Notes: a model not told the origin generated them from the sequence alone. A stretch of 64,000 bases of DNA from Eumeta japonica (GCA_005406025.1 BGZK01001330.1:1-64000); one strand, 5' to 3'. Counted from the stretch's first letter, positions 58,101 through 63,443 are shown. Made by a program: numbers and translations.

Positions 58101-61100
58101 TTATCTTACGAAATATTAAATTTGGGAAAATAATTGTATTAAGTATTTGATTGATGTTGTGAGCCACTTTATTTTTTATTGCCATTAGATTGAATGCATA
58201 TATCTAAAACGAGACTAAAAACAAAATACATCAGTTATGCTGAATTATGTTTCTTATCGAACAGTATCGATTTTGATTTAAGTCCATTCAATTGCTTGTC
58301 AATCACCTTATCGCTGGAAAACTTCAAACCGACATTTTATCGCTCTACACCGAGCGAAGCAGCATTTGTTTAATTACGTAAGATTTTTCATATTTGAATA
58401 AATAAGTGATTTGGATTTTGACCCATAATGTAAATGCTGCTTTTGCTGTTTCATTTTGTGACTATGTAAGGCTAACACCAAATAAAATGTTATTGCGAAA
58501 TGGAAGTTATACGATTTTTGTGATACTGTAGTACCAAATAAAGAATATATTACCTCTACTTTGACTTTATATAGATATGGTTTTTTAAGAAACATAATAG
58601 GGAATATGCCTTTTTTTATATAATTTATACGATAGCTCCTATCGCTATATAAATATTCAGCACGAAAAAACTAAAATACAGTAAGAATTTTTTTTAGTAA
58701 ATGTCAAAGATATTGAGAAAGTTTAAATGTTCGCCATTTGCCGCGCTTCTTGGCGCCACGTCAAAATTTTATGACAAACGACTAACCTACAACAAATTGT
58801 TGAAGTATTGTGCAGTCGATTTTGCATCGTACGATTATCGTGGAACATGCCAAAAAACCAACTAATAAGTCTTGTATTGTGCCTATGTGTAAAAATGCAA
58901 TAAGTAGAATAGAATGGAATGATGTTTATTTATTAACTAGTTAATTATTTCTCTACTTCATTTTACTTTTTGTTCACGGGTCGATGGTGTATTCAGCCTT
59001 TGGGTGTGTCAACTAGTGATGTGCCGGATCGCTAAAAATGTAGATCCGCGGATACGGATCCGAAAACGGATATTCGGTGTCAAGATCCGCGGATACGGAT
59101 ACGGATCTTTATTTTCTTATGCAATCGGTATAGGCGCGAGTGACCTTGAAACGATAGTTGACACTTCGCTCGCCGCAACGACACGCAGGACATGTTTCGA
59201 TTTGCGTTGCGCGGTTATTACTTTTGTTTTCTTTATAGTTTAGTGTGACATTGAGCAGCGTACATATCGTTACTATAGGGTTTTGGTAAAATAATAAAAA
59301 AAAGTCGACTGAGAAGTTTACTAGTGTGATTTGGAAGTATTTTGTGATAGTGAATTACGAATACAGATGTCCCAGAACTCAACGTCAAGCCGAAACGGGG
59401 TGACAGGATTGATCATAACCATCATGAGAAAAATAAAAAAAAAAATCTATCCCATGCAGTTTGAAAATTATGGGCATTTTAAGAAAAACCTAGAATTTGG
59501 TCAAACTGTAACCATTTTTCGGTTATTGTGGTTAATTTTTATTATTTTTGTTCAATTTAAACTTTGGAACCATAACTCTAAATAACATATCTGAATGACA
59601 GTCAAAAATAATGACACAATTGCCCCAAGTTTCCTAGAATTAAGACTAATTTGTTAAACTATGAATTGAAAATTTTCAAAATTTGTCGACTTTGAAAGGC
59701 CCTCCTTTAAAAAAAAAATGTACTAGAGTGCCTTGGCAAGTGCCATTAAAAGTTGGCGCATTTAATCAGGAATCTAAAACGGTACAATACTTGTTAGTTT
59801 CATACTAAAAAAAACGAGTAAAAAAATTAAAACCTCAAGTTACCCGATTTTTGCTAACCTATTTTACTCAGTTAAAATGTTTTTGATTCCGTTGTGCCGT
59901 CGGCTGCGGCACAGTTGTGCTCGCCGCGGCAGCCGGGACCGAACTTTTAAATGCAATGAGTAATGCATAGATTTATCATTTAAATCTATTGAGTAATGCC
60001 TCCGATAGAGTTTTTTTCTTGTACCGAGAGTCACAATAACTTTCACAAAGCCGGTTTCGTGACATAGACTTTGACGTCACACACGGCTACCGCTATCGGT
60101 CAGATCATTTGATCAATGACGTTGCGTTTCAACTTAGATATTTCACATATCTTTTTTCGATTTTTTATGTGAAACATCTATAGGCGCAGGGCAAACCGGA
60201 TTGTTAGCGTGGTGACGCTTGCCGTGGCGACAGGGCGCCACGCTATACTCTAGTATAGCCCACCATATACCCTAGTATATTTATAGTCTATTTATAGTAG
60301 AGTGCACTGTGTGGCGACGAATCGCCACGCTATATAATGGTATATATATAGTCAAAATGTATACCGTAGTAAGCAGCACCATCGAACCGAGTGAGAAGGG
60401 AGTCGCACAGTCACTTGCGCATGGCGACGCGTCGCCACATCGTATACACTACTACCTGTGGACTGTATATATTATACTCCATTTTGATTAACATGATTGT
60501 ATTTTTGATTAATAATTTTATATTCATAACCAATTATTATTTATTATTACTGTGACAAGCAATTGTCACAGTAATACCGTCAGAGGAAACATCGAATATA
60601 ACTATTATTGAAGTCACAGATGAAATGAATCAAGTTGTGGCAACTTGAAATTATTATTGAATTTTTGTATTGAATGAAAATAAATATTTATTAAATAAGT
60701 AGTCATCAGTTTCTGTAAAAATTCGTCATATTTAATTTTTCCATTATACTACGTTTAGTTCCTGTCGTAATCTTGTCTTTAACGCATATTACCTGTACAA
60801 ACTCGATGTTTCACATTTGCCAGGTGTCCCGTGACGGCTCACATTTATAATGAATATTTTCTTAACGAAAAATAAAAAAAATATTAATAAAGATATAATG
60901 TTGGACCAAAAAATTTGCAAAAAAAATATTTAACCTTTATATGCTTCAAGCGCATATTTCCTATTGTACATTAGTTTGCATATAATATTTATGTAAACAA
61001 AACGGTTTGTTATGCACCCACAGATATTCGGAAGGCCGCACACGTGCCCGCTATAGCCCGTTAGTACCCGCTAGTACCCGCTAGTACCCGCCACGCGCTA

Positions 61101-63443
61101 AAATATTGAATCTCGCTTCGGAATTGATCGGAATCGATCGTGTACTTCATTACGCGTTTCTAAGATTTTCTTTCGCAACGAGTGCGAGGAACCTCTGGTT
61201 ATAATTGCATAAAAACGCCATCATGCCTTACATGTCTTACATTTGACTTAAATTTCAGACCTCCTAATCTAAAATAAAAATACTGTGAGAAGGTATACCT
61301 CAGCAATAATGTATTAAAACACCGACAAGCTTATTAATCGCCATTCATTCTATCTATGAAGGGTCTTTTTTAAGATGCTTCAACTCGTTACTTAGCTTAT
61401 TTTAAGCTCCTTCGTTATCATACATTTTTGCTTTCCCGGCTGCGCGGCCGGGCCGTGCGCAACACCTCACATCCCAAATGAACGTCTTAACCGCTAGAAC
61501 AGACCGCTCTACACCTGTCCTGGCTGTTAAAAATGTTCGTTTTGCTTTATGATTTAAATTTAAAAAGAAAGTCCGAACAACATTTTTCATTGTTTAAATT
61601 TTGATGATAATAGTATCTTAATAATTAGCATTTAAGTAAATGTGTCTGTAGGTTTTAATAGACTATACTTTTCAGGTCATTTATGTGAAAATGAAATTGA
61701 CGTGTGTGCGGTGATGCCAAAAATATGTAACCAAGGAGTATGCATCAAAGGAGTAGGATCCTTCCAGTGTTACTGCAAGCCAGGTGATGAACTTTGACTT
61801 TTAATAATTTTTAATATTCACGTAGTCATGATATCTCAATGTACATAAACTAGCGTTTCTACTTATTTGCGGTGAATACCAGCGCAACTGAGCACCGGGG
61901 CCAGTTAATGGCCCGGTTATTGTTTGATAAGGAATTGCGTGCTAAACATGTTGCGTTAAAGCCAGCGCTTTATGCAGTCACGGAAGTCGTGTAGTATTGA
62001 ATTAATTTTCTTGACGTTCAACAAACAGGCTACACCGGTGACCGCTGCGAGCAGGATATCGATGAATGCCTGTCGTCGCCGTGCAAGAATGGCGGCACCT
62101 GTCAAAATTTGGAGAACAACTACGAATGCAACTGCATGGCCGGCTTCACCGGTATTTATGTTTAGATAATCATGTCAGTGTGAGGATCCAACTAAAATTT
62201 TTATTTTAGTATTTCCCATCCATTTATTGACACGCCAATCCATTTCATTTCCATCTTAAAATGTCCAGTCATCGGTCCGTTTTAAGTTTGTGATTTATTA
62301 ATTTATATGTGATTTGACATACGCACGATTAGAACATACATATACTCATTTGGAGGCACCTTTTTCACCTGCCGGTTGAACGTCACCACTACGGCCGACG
62401 TCGGGCGTCAGCGGCGTAGGCGATGTGTTACAAGTTAACATTAGTGTAGAATTCAATCCATTTATTTAATTTATGTTTATTTTCTGACTGGAAAATAAAG
62501 AGGCCTCTCAAAGCTGACGTGCGCCCCCGCGCCCCCCGCCGCAGTCGGTCATCACGACCTCTTCCCGTTCCCGTTAAATATCAAATCTCCTATGCAATTT
62601 GTAATTTTTTAGAAAATAAATCTTATGGCGTAACTCCCGGATTGTGTGTTGGAAGGGTCACGAGTTTCACTTTTTCAGAAGCAAAAAATAATTTTGCGTT
62701 ATTTGCATCGTGCAGACGAGTACTTGCATTATACAAAAGGATACGACTTCTCAGCTGTCTCTCTTCGAAAACATTGGCCAAACAAGTGCTAATGCTCTGC
62801 ATTAGTAATTGTCTTCTTTCCTTCCAATGGAATCGTGAAAACTGGGTGAACCAGAAGAAAAACGCCCATTTTTGGAGTTTTGTACCCAAAAGATTCCAAA
62901 GGGACCCTATGCCTAAGCTTACGTCATCATTAGATTTGCTATTATGGCTGATATATTATAAAACAATAAAACAACGGCCCCCCTTAAAAGAATCATGTTT
63001 TCAGTTTTTTTTTTGGTTTTTTAACGTAAGATGGTAATAGATTCGAATGTCAAATTCGATGCGATTATGGTGCAAACTCCAAAGTAAAATAACATAATGG
63101 AAATTGGCCAAGTGGAAGTTGGGCGTGCACTAAAGTTGCGAGCCGAATGAAATGGTTTACCGTTATATTTTGATAAGTAGCTAATAAAAATATATTGTGT
63201 AGCGATGCGGGGAATTCTGAATGCACGAGTCCGGCTTGTGTATAACATAGTGAAACTTTGTGGCGACTCACTCCTAGCCATTGTAACGTGCCAGGTAAAG
63301 ACTGCTCTACGAACATAAACGAGTGCGAGTCGAGTCCGTGCGCGGAGGGCGCCACCTGCGTGGACGGCATCGCCAGCTACTCGTGCGTGTGCCAGCAGGG
63401 GCTCACCGGCGACCGCTGCGAGAACAACATCGACGACTGCGAG
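25753..63443 (+). CDS. crb: Crumbs apical polarity protein, N-terminal 868 residues, 15 exons (continues beyond window)
   Basis: Crumbs is a single-pass transmembrane protein that defines the apical membrane of epithelia and stabilises adherens junctions; its cytoplasmic tail, beyond this window, binds Stardust/Pals1. Exons: 25753-25834, 37963-38148, 42523-42737, 44651-44843, 44935-45183, 45254-45639, 45721-45940, 46024-46095, 46188-46316, 46626-46729, 48653-48898, 49481-49622, 61676-61783, 62029-62151, 63295-63443. All joins keep frame with GT/AG borders (2604 nt). Order: signal peptide (1 to about 47), laminin-G-like domain (about 60-225; [30 protein letters not shown]), then 15 EGF-like repeats and the start of a 16th, several calcium-binding (DVDEC, NVNEC, DIDEC, NINEC). 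This order and wording match the N terminus of Drosophila Crumbs (2146 residues), including an unusual LamG directly after the signal peptide. NOA1 is nested in intron 12. The split start is inferred from phase and signal-peptide logic; the rest is near certain. Confidence 0.95.
26051..28169. other. crb intron 1, first part
   Basis: Mixed sequence with weak coding-like minus-strand frames at 27043-27331 ([20 protein letters not shown]) that resemble nothing I can name and are probably transposon debris. No host exon seen. Confidence 0.35.
28170..28310 (-). repeat. Dispersed repeat, inverted partner of 38805-38880
   Basis: The reverse complement contains 'aacgctcggtaacg(taa)cgatgagtcacc' and 'gaacgagagagaggccc'. 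The same string without the small insertions occurs on the plus strand at 38828-38865. One family in opposite orientations at the two ends of crb intron 1 and intron 2. Confidence 0.65.
28311..28999. other. crb intron 1, AT-rich
   Basis: No feature recognised. Confidence 0.35.
29000..29600. promoter_or_regulatory. CpG island inside crb intron 1
   Basis: About 550 bp of very CG-dense sequence. Open frames on both strands are long because of composition and show no domain. A consensus donor on the minus strand (CCCGAG|GTGAGT, exon edge at 29369) raises the possibility of an antisense first exon. It may instead be an intronic enhancer or alternative promoter. Confidence 0.35.
29601..31064. other. 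crb intron 1, AT-rich, with a (TA)n run
   Basis: Contains a (TA)n microsatellite at about 30942-30972. Otherwise no feature recognised. Confidence 0.4.
31065..31610 (+). repeat. Interspersed repeat beginning 'accgacttcaaaa'
   Basis: Starts with AACCGACTTCAAAATTAAAA and contains 'ttacctcagaactttcgactgggtg', 'gctggtgcttcccatgtgg' and 'cttcaaccgattttgatga'. This wording recurs throughout moth and butterfly genomes. It is likely a retroelement 3' tail. Non-coding. Confidence 0.6.
31771..31832 (+). repeat. Recurrent terminus, copy (a)
   Basis: The first 24 bases (31771-31794) are an exact reverse complement of 40875-40898, the left end of the foldback element. The following 'attatcgatttccgcgaat...cacacaata' recurs at 53304-53334 and, inverted, at 39773-39810. 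Confidence 0.75.
31833..32879. other. crb intron 1, AT-rich
   Basis: No feature recognised; short frames at 32227-32418 and 32575-32817 are not supported. Confidence 0.35.
33417..33790 (+). pseudogene. AP-endonuclease domain remnant of the non-LTR element
   Basis: Shows [32 protein letters not shown] (the GDFN active-site motif) and, after a frameshift, [10 protein letters not shown] (the SDH motif). These domains nick target DNA for retrotransposition. Several stops and a frameshift make it non-functional. Confidence 0.8.
34412..35257 (+). pseudogene. Reverse transcriptase fragment, catalytic motif lost
   Basis: A 281-codon open frame covers motifs 0-C: the [20 protein letters not shown] segment, [28 protein letters not shown] (motif A), [14 protein letters not shown] (motif B) and FVVDTSLLF where FADD is expected (motif C). 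Loss of the first Asp of the DD pair means no polymerase activity. Confidence 0.88.
35403..36166. repeat. Lepidopteran-type 'aagtgcgagtcgg...ggttccgta' repeat with internal tandem duplication
   Basis: Starts AAACCGGCCAAGTGCGAGTC and closes with TACGGAACCC near 36160, so GGGTTCCGTA (35439) and TACGGAACCC face each other. Inside, 35439-35762 and 35763-36079 are two diverged copies of a roughly 320-bp unit (shared 'tttttcctttat', 'caaatttcaagattct', 'ggttttgattccct', 'cttttgattgcgttg'). It interrupts the 3' part of the non-LTR element. Confidence 0.75.
36167..36879. other. crb intron 1, AT-rich
   Basis: No feature recognised. Confidence 0.35.
36880..37600 (+). repeat. Dispersed repeat, copy B (homologous to 5058-5850)
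   Basis: Aligns with copy A over most of its length in the same orientation (gcactctatacatgt, gttattgcagaaaaactg, actaaagtgcttata, gaaacatggaaaa, catctgtagtgcattttt). It lies about 700 bp after the GGTTCCGTA repeat. Confidence 0.6.
37963..38148 (+). CDS. crb: crb exon 2 (signal peptide end, LamG start)
   Basis: Acceptor TTGCAG|TG, donor G|GTGAGT, phase 1 to 1. Encodes the alanine/cysteine-rich rest of the hydrophobic signal core ([15 protein letters not shown]), a proline/glycine-rich linker, then [12 protein letters not shown] and GLSFRTCV, the start of the LamG-like domain. An internal ATG at 37977 alone would leave a poor signal peptide. Confidence 0.92.
38250..38320. repeat. Short GATCGG/GAATCGAG tract
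   Basis: Units such as 'gatcgaggtcgacatcggaatcgagatcg'. The complementary orientation of the family at 18590-18880 and 23655-23825, and the same orientation as 42960-43430. Confidence 0.5.
38805..38880 (+). repeat. Dispersed repeat, inverted partner of 28170-28310
   Basis: Contains 'aacgctcggtaacgcgatgagtcacc' followed by 'gaacgagagaggccc', which matches the complement of the 28.2-kb copy apart from small indels. Confidence 0.65.
39050..39340 (+). repeat. Interspersed repeat tail ('aaatttcatcaaaatccgt')
   Basis: Contains 'ctgacaaatttcatcaaaattgag', 'agaaatttcatcaaaatccgt' and 'tgttcatacaaacagtcaga'. This is wording common to retroelement 3' tails in Lepidoptera. Non-coding. Confidence 0.5.
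39773..39810 (-). repeat. Recurrent terminus, copy (c)
   Basis: The reverse complement reads ctattatggatttccgcgaa and continues ttaacacctaacacaata, matching copies at 31795-31832 and 53304-53334. Confidence 0.7.
39988..40690 (-). mobile_element. TIR-bounded element carrying a THAP-domain exon (copy 2)
   Basis: A perfect 22-bp inverted repeat, GTGACGTCACACGCAAGTAA plus two bases, lies at 39988-40009 with its complement at 40669-40690. Weaker similarity continues outside, so the true ends may be slightly further out. The minus strand holds a THAP exon (40606-40424) followed by a consensus splice donor. Same layout as 229-612. Confidence 0.75.
40424..40606 (-). pseudogene. THAP zinc-finger exon with one nonsense codon
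   Basis: A 61-codon frame from ATG 40606 to the donor GTAAGT at 40423-40418. It reads [16 protein letters not shown], then KLFVSVP, a stop at codon 35, WLQLARRD, and LCEDHFD at the end. The C2CH pattern is complete: Cys6-x4-Cys11, Cys56-x2-His59. THAP domains bind DNA and occur in P-element transposases and host regulators. The nonsense codon and the MITE-sized element argue for a decayed transposase first exon. Confidence 0.75.
40875..41203. repeat. Foldback (snapback) element, about 160-bp arms
   Basis: The centre is a perfect 28-bp stem (41010-41037 with 41044-41071, loop ACGGAC). Imperfect pairing continues outward through 'cgaacacctaag'/'ctaagtgttcg', 'gaatccctatccaa'/'ttggatagggattc' and 'cgcttgcctgcaacatgcat' against 'atgcacgttgaaggcaagcg' at the ends. 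No coding capacity. Confidence 0.9.
42523..42737 (+). CDS. crb: crb exon 3 (LamG middle)
   Basis: Acceptor GTCAG|GC, donor CAG|GTACTT, phase 1 to 0. Encodes [44 protein letters not shown] and [10 protein letters not shown], which align with the beta-sandwich core of the first LamG of fly Crumbs (LLDNRWHTLQ...LHVDR). GC-rich with arginine-rich codons. Confidence 0.95.
42765..42935 (+). repeat. Interspersed repeat just after crb exon 3
   Basis: Contains 'tcttcctactaatattatgaatg', 'gtttgttagtcgatcatgctttaacggctgaacag' and 'gaaactttacag'. This is the wording of a very common lepidopteran repeat, probably a retroelement tail. It starts 28 bp after the donor. Confidence 0.6.
42960..43430. repeat. 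Degenerate GATCGG/GGAATCG satellite-like tract
   Basis: Imperfect units such as 'gttcgacatcggttcgagaccggagtcg', 'gagtcgagaacagcaccgagatcggg' and 'gatcgggaatagaatcggaatc', broken by unrelated DNA. The largest member of the family here. Confidence 0.6.
43431..44650. other. crb intron 3, remainder
   Basis: AT-rich, with one GC-richer patch at 44105-44300 that has an open frame but no recognisable domain. No exon supported. Confidence 0.4.
44651..44843 (+). CDS. crb: crb exon 4 (LamG end)
   Basis: Acceptor CATACAG|CTG, donor T|GTAAGT, phase 0 to 1. Encodes [32 protein letters not shown] and [12 protein letters not shown]. The two cysteines close the LamG fold as in fly Crumbs (GNSFSGCLLDGPGLQF, VVFGHCPLT). 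Confidence 0.95.
44935..45183 (+). CDS. crb: crb exon 5 (EGF 1-2)
   Basis: Phase 1 to 1. Encodes a linker, EGF 1 ([16 protein letters not shown]...YTGNNCQ) and EGF 2 up to its last glycine ([20 protein letters not shown]...CFCPPQYHG). EGF 1 follows the LamG directly, as in fly Crumbs. Confidence 0.95.
45254..45639 (+). CDS. crb: crb exon 6 (EGF 2 end to EGF 5)
   Basis: Phase 1 to 0. The largest exon here. Encodes the end of EGF 2, EGF 3 ([14 protein letters not shown]), calcium-binding EGF 4 ([18 protein letters not shown]) and calcium-binding EGF 5 ([20 protein letters not shown]). Confidence 0.95.
45721..45940 (+). CDS. crb: crb exon 7 (EGF 6, start of atypical EGF 7)
   Basis: Phase 0 to 1. 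EGF 6 ([20 protein letters not shown]) carries a C-x-S-x-P-C O-glucosylation motif. A proline/serine-rich linker ([17 protein letters not shown]) follows, then [19 protein letters not shown], the start of EGF 7. Confidence 0.95.
46024..46095 (+). CDS. crb: crb exon 8 (middle of atypical EGF 7)
   Basis: A 72-bp exon, phase 1 to 1, encoding [20 protein letters not shown] and PGYFG. The Ser/Thr-rich insertion sits inside an EGF loop. Frame, phase and the CYCDPGYFG ending support it despite its small size. Confidence 0.88.
46188..46316 (+). CDS. crb: crb exon 9 (EGF 7 end, EGF 8)
   Basis: Phase 1 to 1. Encodes SGMFPNC, then EGF 8 ([20 protein letters not shown]...CTCAPGFKG). Acceptor AACGCAG, donor AAAG|GTGATG. 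Confidence 0.93.
46626..46729 (+). CDS. crb: crb exon 10 (EGF 8 end, EGF 9 start)
   Basis: Phase 1 to 0. The acceptor is GAGGTAG|GC; only this AG keeps frame. Encodes [34 protein letters not shown]. The donor GTGAGT is consensus. Confidence 0.9.
46730..48652. other. crb intron 10
   Basis: 1.9 kb with an internally deleted RTE-type retrotransposon (47399-48220, listed separately). A GC-richer stretch at 47090-47230 may be repeat-derived. No exon seen. Confidence 0.5.
47399..48220 (+). mobile_element. Internally deleted RTE-like non-LTR retrotransposon
   Basis: The 5' part (47433-47533) reads [33 protein letters not shown], an endonuclease start typical of RTE-type elements. The 3' part (about 47875-48085) reads [47 protein letters not shown], the C-terminal tail of such elements. 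The whole reverse transcriptase between them is missing, and stops interrupt both parts. Confidence 0.75.
48653..48898 (+). CDS. crb: crb exon 11 (EGF 9 end, EGF 10, EGF 11 start)
   Basis: Phase 0 to 0. Encodes [17 protein letters not shown], an alanine/proline-rich linker ([13 protein letters not shown]), EGF 10 ([20 protein letters not shown]) and the start of atypical EGF 11 ([13 protein letters not shown]). Confidence 0.94.
49074..49109. repeat. (TG)n(AG)n microsatellite
   Basis: An uninterrupted TG run followed by AG units, in crb intron 11. Confidence 0.95.
49481..49622 (+). CDS. crb: crb exon 12 (EGF 11 end, EGF 12)
   Basis: Phase 0 to 1. The acceptor GGACTTAG|GCA is chosen because it is the only nearby AG that keeps the frame; the next AG (49500) would shift it. 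Encodes [18 protein letters not shown], then EGF 12 ([20 protein letters not shown]) with a C-x-S-x-P-C motif. The donor GTTCCT is weaker than the others. Confidence 0.9.
50470..51130 (+). mobile_element. Decayed mariner transposon, interrupted by a MITE
   Basis: Before the insertion the sequence reads [32 protein letters not shown] and, after a frameshift, [10 protein letters not shown]. After it, PVELSS, an [13 protein letters not shown] helix region, and [11 protein letters not shown]. These fit the irritans-type mariner N terminus (xSTIQKWxxEFKxGRxSxEDDPxxGRP). No intact frame remains. Confidence 0.7.
50602..50825. mobile_element. hAT-type MITE, 224 bp, perfect TSD
   Basis: Ends are a perfect 15-bp inverted repeat (CAGTGGCGTAGCTAG / CTAGCTACGCCACTG). 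The flanking 8-mers AGCCAGCC (50594-50601 and 50826-50833) are identical. CAGTGG ends plus an 8-bp duplication indicate a hAT transposase. An inner pair (gggtgtcaccc) adds sub-terminal symmetry. Confidence 0.92.
51560..51800 (-). mobile_element. tRNA-derived SINE
   Basis: On the minus strand the head (51800-51735) reads GGCTGGCAGAGTGGTTAGTA (A box TGGCAGAGTGG) and GGTACTGGGTTCAAATCCTT (B box GGTTCAAATCC) with tRNA-like spacing. A body shared with 19320-19560 follows. It should have carried a pol III promoter. Not a functional tRNA: the acceptor stem does not pair. Confidence 0.75.
53304..53334 (+). repeat. Recurrent terminus, copy (b)
   Basis: 'ggatttccgcgaattaac' then 'acctcacacaata', as at 31799-31831 and, inverted, 39773-39805. 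An ACTTGCCT string just upstream resembles the GGCAAGCGT part of the foldback end. Confidence 0.65.
55285..57444 (-). CDS. NOA1: NOA1 mitochondrial circularly permuted GTPase
   Basis: A 719-residue YqeH/NOA1-family GTPase acting in mitochondrial ribosome assembly and translation. The GTPase motifs are in permuted order: G4 NKVD (325-328), G5 SAKTG (366-370), G1 GCTNVGKSS (394-402), G2 within RWPGTT (428-433), G3 DTPG (528-531). A zinc finger precedes them (Cys221-x2-Cys224 and Cys257-x2-Cys260). The N terminus is basic and amphipathic ([20 protein letters not shown]), as for a mitochondrial presequence; Met1 or Met7 may be the start. The C terminus (GPGRVFTK) is complete. Length is close to human NOA1 (698). 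The coding region is a single exon, antisense inside crb intron 12, and intact, so the gene is likely expressed. Confidence 0.95.
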   Translation of the reverse strand: MEKKSKMNMYITNKLLRLLNKNILYIRKHVHAHASSGCENHKNRSTQEPHLKHLFEQFQNKIIFNSLLEKDKLTLGNFKYHLKTLQQNKMEVIKKMEVASSRPLPISLKYFVEKERLLEEEIDESLTEPEPEKQFHLPFAKTSQLSGRDNVSVGHENILKNENQFDRSNIGKWMTNYEYFDDTKLNESEWRDDESDEVNITEWSKYYGTPDPNEKVSTITCGGCGAFMHCSDTSIPGYLPSEIFKGRSPNEMKEMECQRCHFLKEYNIALDVNVEPEEYEKLLESIRHVKSLVVMMVDLLDFPCSIWPGIVDIIGTNRPIIIVGNKVDLIPGDSVGYLKRIENSLIRELKRTKLRDANIKHVSLISAKTGYGVEELITAMFETWLAKGDVFLIGCTNVGKSSLFNALLQSDYCKVHAVDIIKRATVSRWPGTTLNLLKFPINRPSDWKIYTRTHRLKSEAKLLKLEEEIRKNQLGGKNKFIRTLIGHIGRTFSNPRHLNELTHNKSEDKPLSIDERDPIFAKSKWFYDTPGVIHPDQVLSFLTTEELILAIPKQTIKPKTYYLFKGHTIFIGGLARVDFVDCTEACRFTVFCSNELPITITKTEDACEIYEAFLGTDLFGVPIGGKQRLSNWPGLQCHPTVLEFNGEGPKVCCGDLVLSTIGWVSITAKKDTICKVIAWTMQARGIHIRHPSMLPFAINLKGRRIQNTPAYGPGRVFTK
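58735..58905 (+). pseudogene. Short THAP-domain start remnant
   Basis: In one frame 58848-58905 reads [20 protein letters not shown], with the C-x4-C opening of a THAP finger. Nothing of the C-terminal half follows. A GCGCC patch (58753) lies upstream as in the TIR elements. Probably debris of a related THAP transposon. Confidence 0.4.
59010..59120. repeat. Imperfect 'gcggatacggatcc' tandem array
   Basis: Several copies of (a)gatccgcggatacggat within 100 bp (59040-59108). The unit is partly palindromic (ATCCGCGGAT). Non-coding. Confidence 0.65.
59121..60199. other. crb intron 12, mixed sequence
   Basis: Short frames at 59331-59585 and 59864-60046 show no domain. No gene supported. Confidence 0.35.
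60200..60445. repeat. Cluster of small GC hairpins and a palindrome
   Basis: Inverted repeats in 240 bp: AGCGTggtgACGCT (60206-60219), CGTGGCG...CGCCACG (60223-60242), CTATACtctaGTATAG (60243-60258), GTGGCGAcgaaTCGCCAC (60311-60328) and the palindrome TGGCGACGCGTCGCCA (60422-60437). Three share a GTGGCG core. Confidence 0.75.
60446..61053. other. crb intron 12, AT-rich
   Basis: One hairpin (gtgacaagcaattgtcac at 60552-60569). Otherwise nothing recognised. Confidence 0.4.
61054..61091. repeat. Short tandem repeat, 10-bp unit TAGTACCCGC
   Basis: Three consecutive exact TAGTACCCGC copies (with TAGCCCGT just before), in crb intron 12. Confidence 0.85.
61676..61783 (+). CDS. crb: crb exon 13 (EGF 12 end, EGF 13)
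   Basis: Phase 1 to 1. Encodes GHLCENE, then EGF 13 ([20 protein letters not shown]...CYCKPG), matching the fly repeat that contains [20 protein letters not shown]. Acceptor TTTTCAG, donor G|GTGATG. Confidence 0.95.
62029..62151 (+). CDS. crb: crb exon 14 (EGF 13 end, EGF 14)
   Basis: Phase 1 to 1. Encodes GYTGDRCEQ, then calcium-binding EGF 14 ([20 protein letters not shown]...CNCMAGFTG) with a C-x-S-x-P-C motif. Confidence 0.96.
62152..63294. other. crb intron 14
   Basis: 1.1 kb. A 172-codon plus-strand frame (62519-63037) has no EGF or other recognisable domain. An acceptor-like CCGCCGCAG at 62546 is not followed by an EGF frame. No exon supported. Confidence 0.45.
63295..63443 (+). CDS. 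crb: crb exon 15 (EGF 14 end, EGF 15, EGF 16 start)
   Basis: Phase 1 to 0. Encodes KDCST, calcium-binding EGF 15 ([20 protein letters not shown]...GLTGDRCEN) with a C-x-S-x-P-C motif, and NIDDCE, the start of EGF 16. The donor is GAG|GTCAGA. The rest of crb lies beyond the window. Confidence 0.96.

Larger units (their letters stand above)
49623..61675. other. crb intron 12, 12 kb, hosting NOA1
   Basis: The next in-phase EGF exon lies at 61676. This intron contains a mariner with a nested MITE, a SINE and the whole NOA1 coding region on the opposite strand. 51801-55284 and 57445-58734 are AT-rich with no gene recognised; NOA1 3' and 5' untranslated sequence and its promoter must lie in those flanks. 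Confidence 0.8.

Noticed and set aside
62546..62600. A strong-looking acceptor (CCCCCCGCCGCAG) in crb intron 14
   Set aside because: The sequence after it reaches a stop or a non-EGF frame in the required phase, and no matching donor is seen.
62519..63037. A 172-codon plus-strand frame in crb intron 14
   Set aside because: No EGF cysteine pattern or other domain, and neighbouring exons 14 and 15 join in frame without it.
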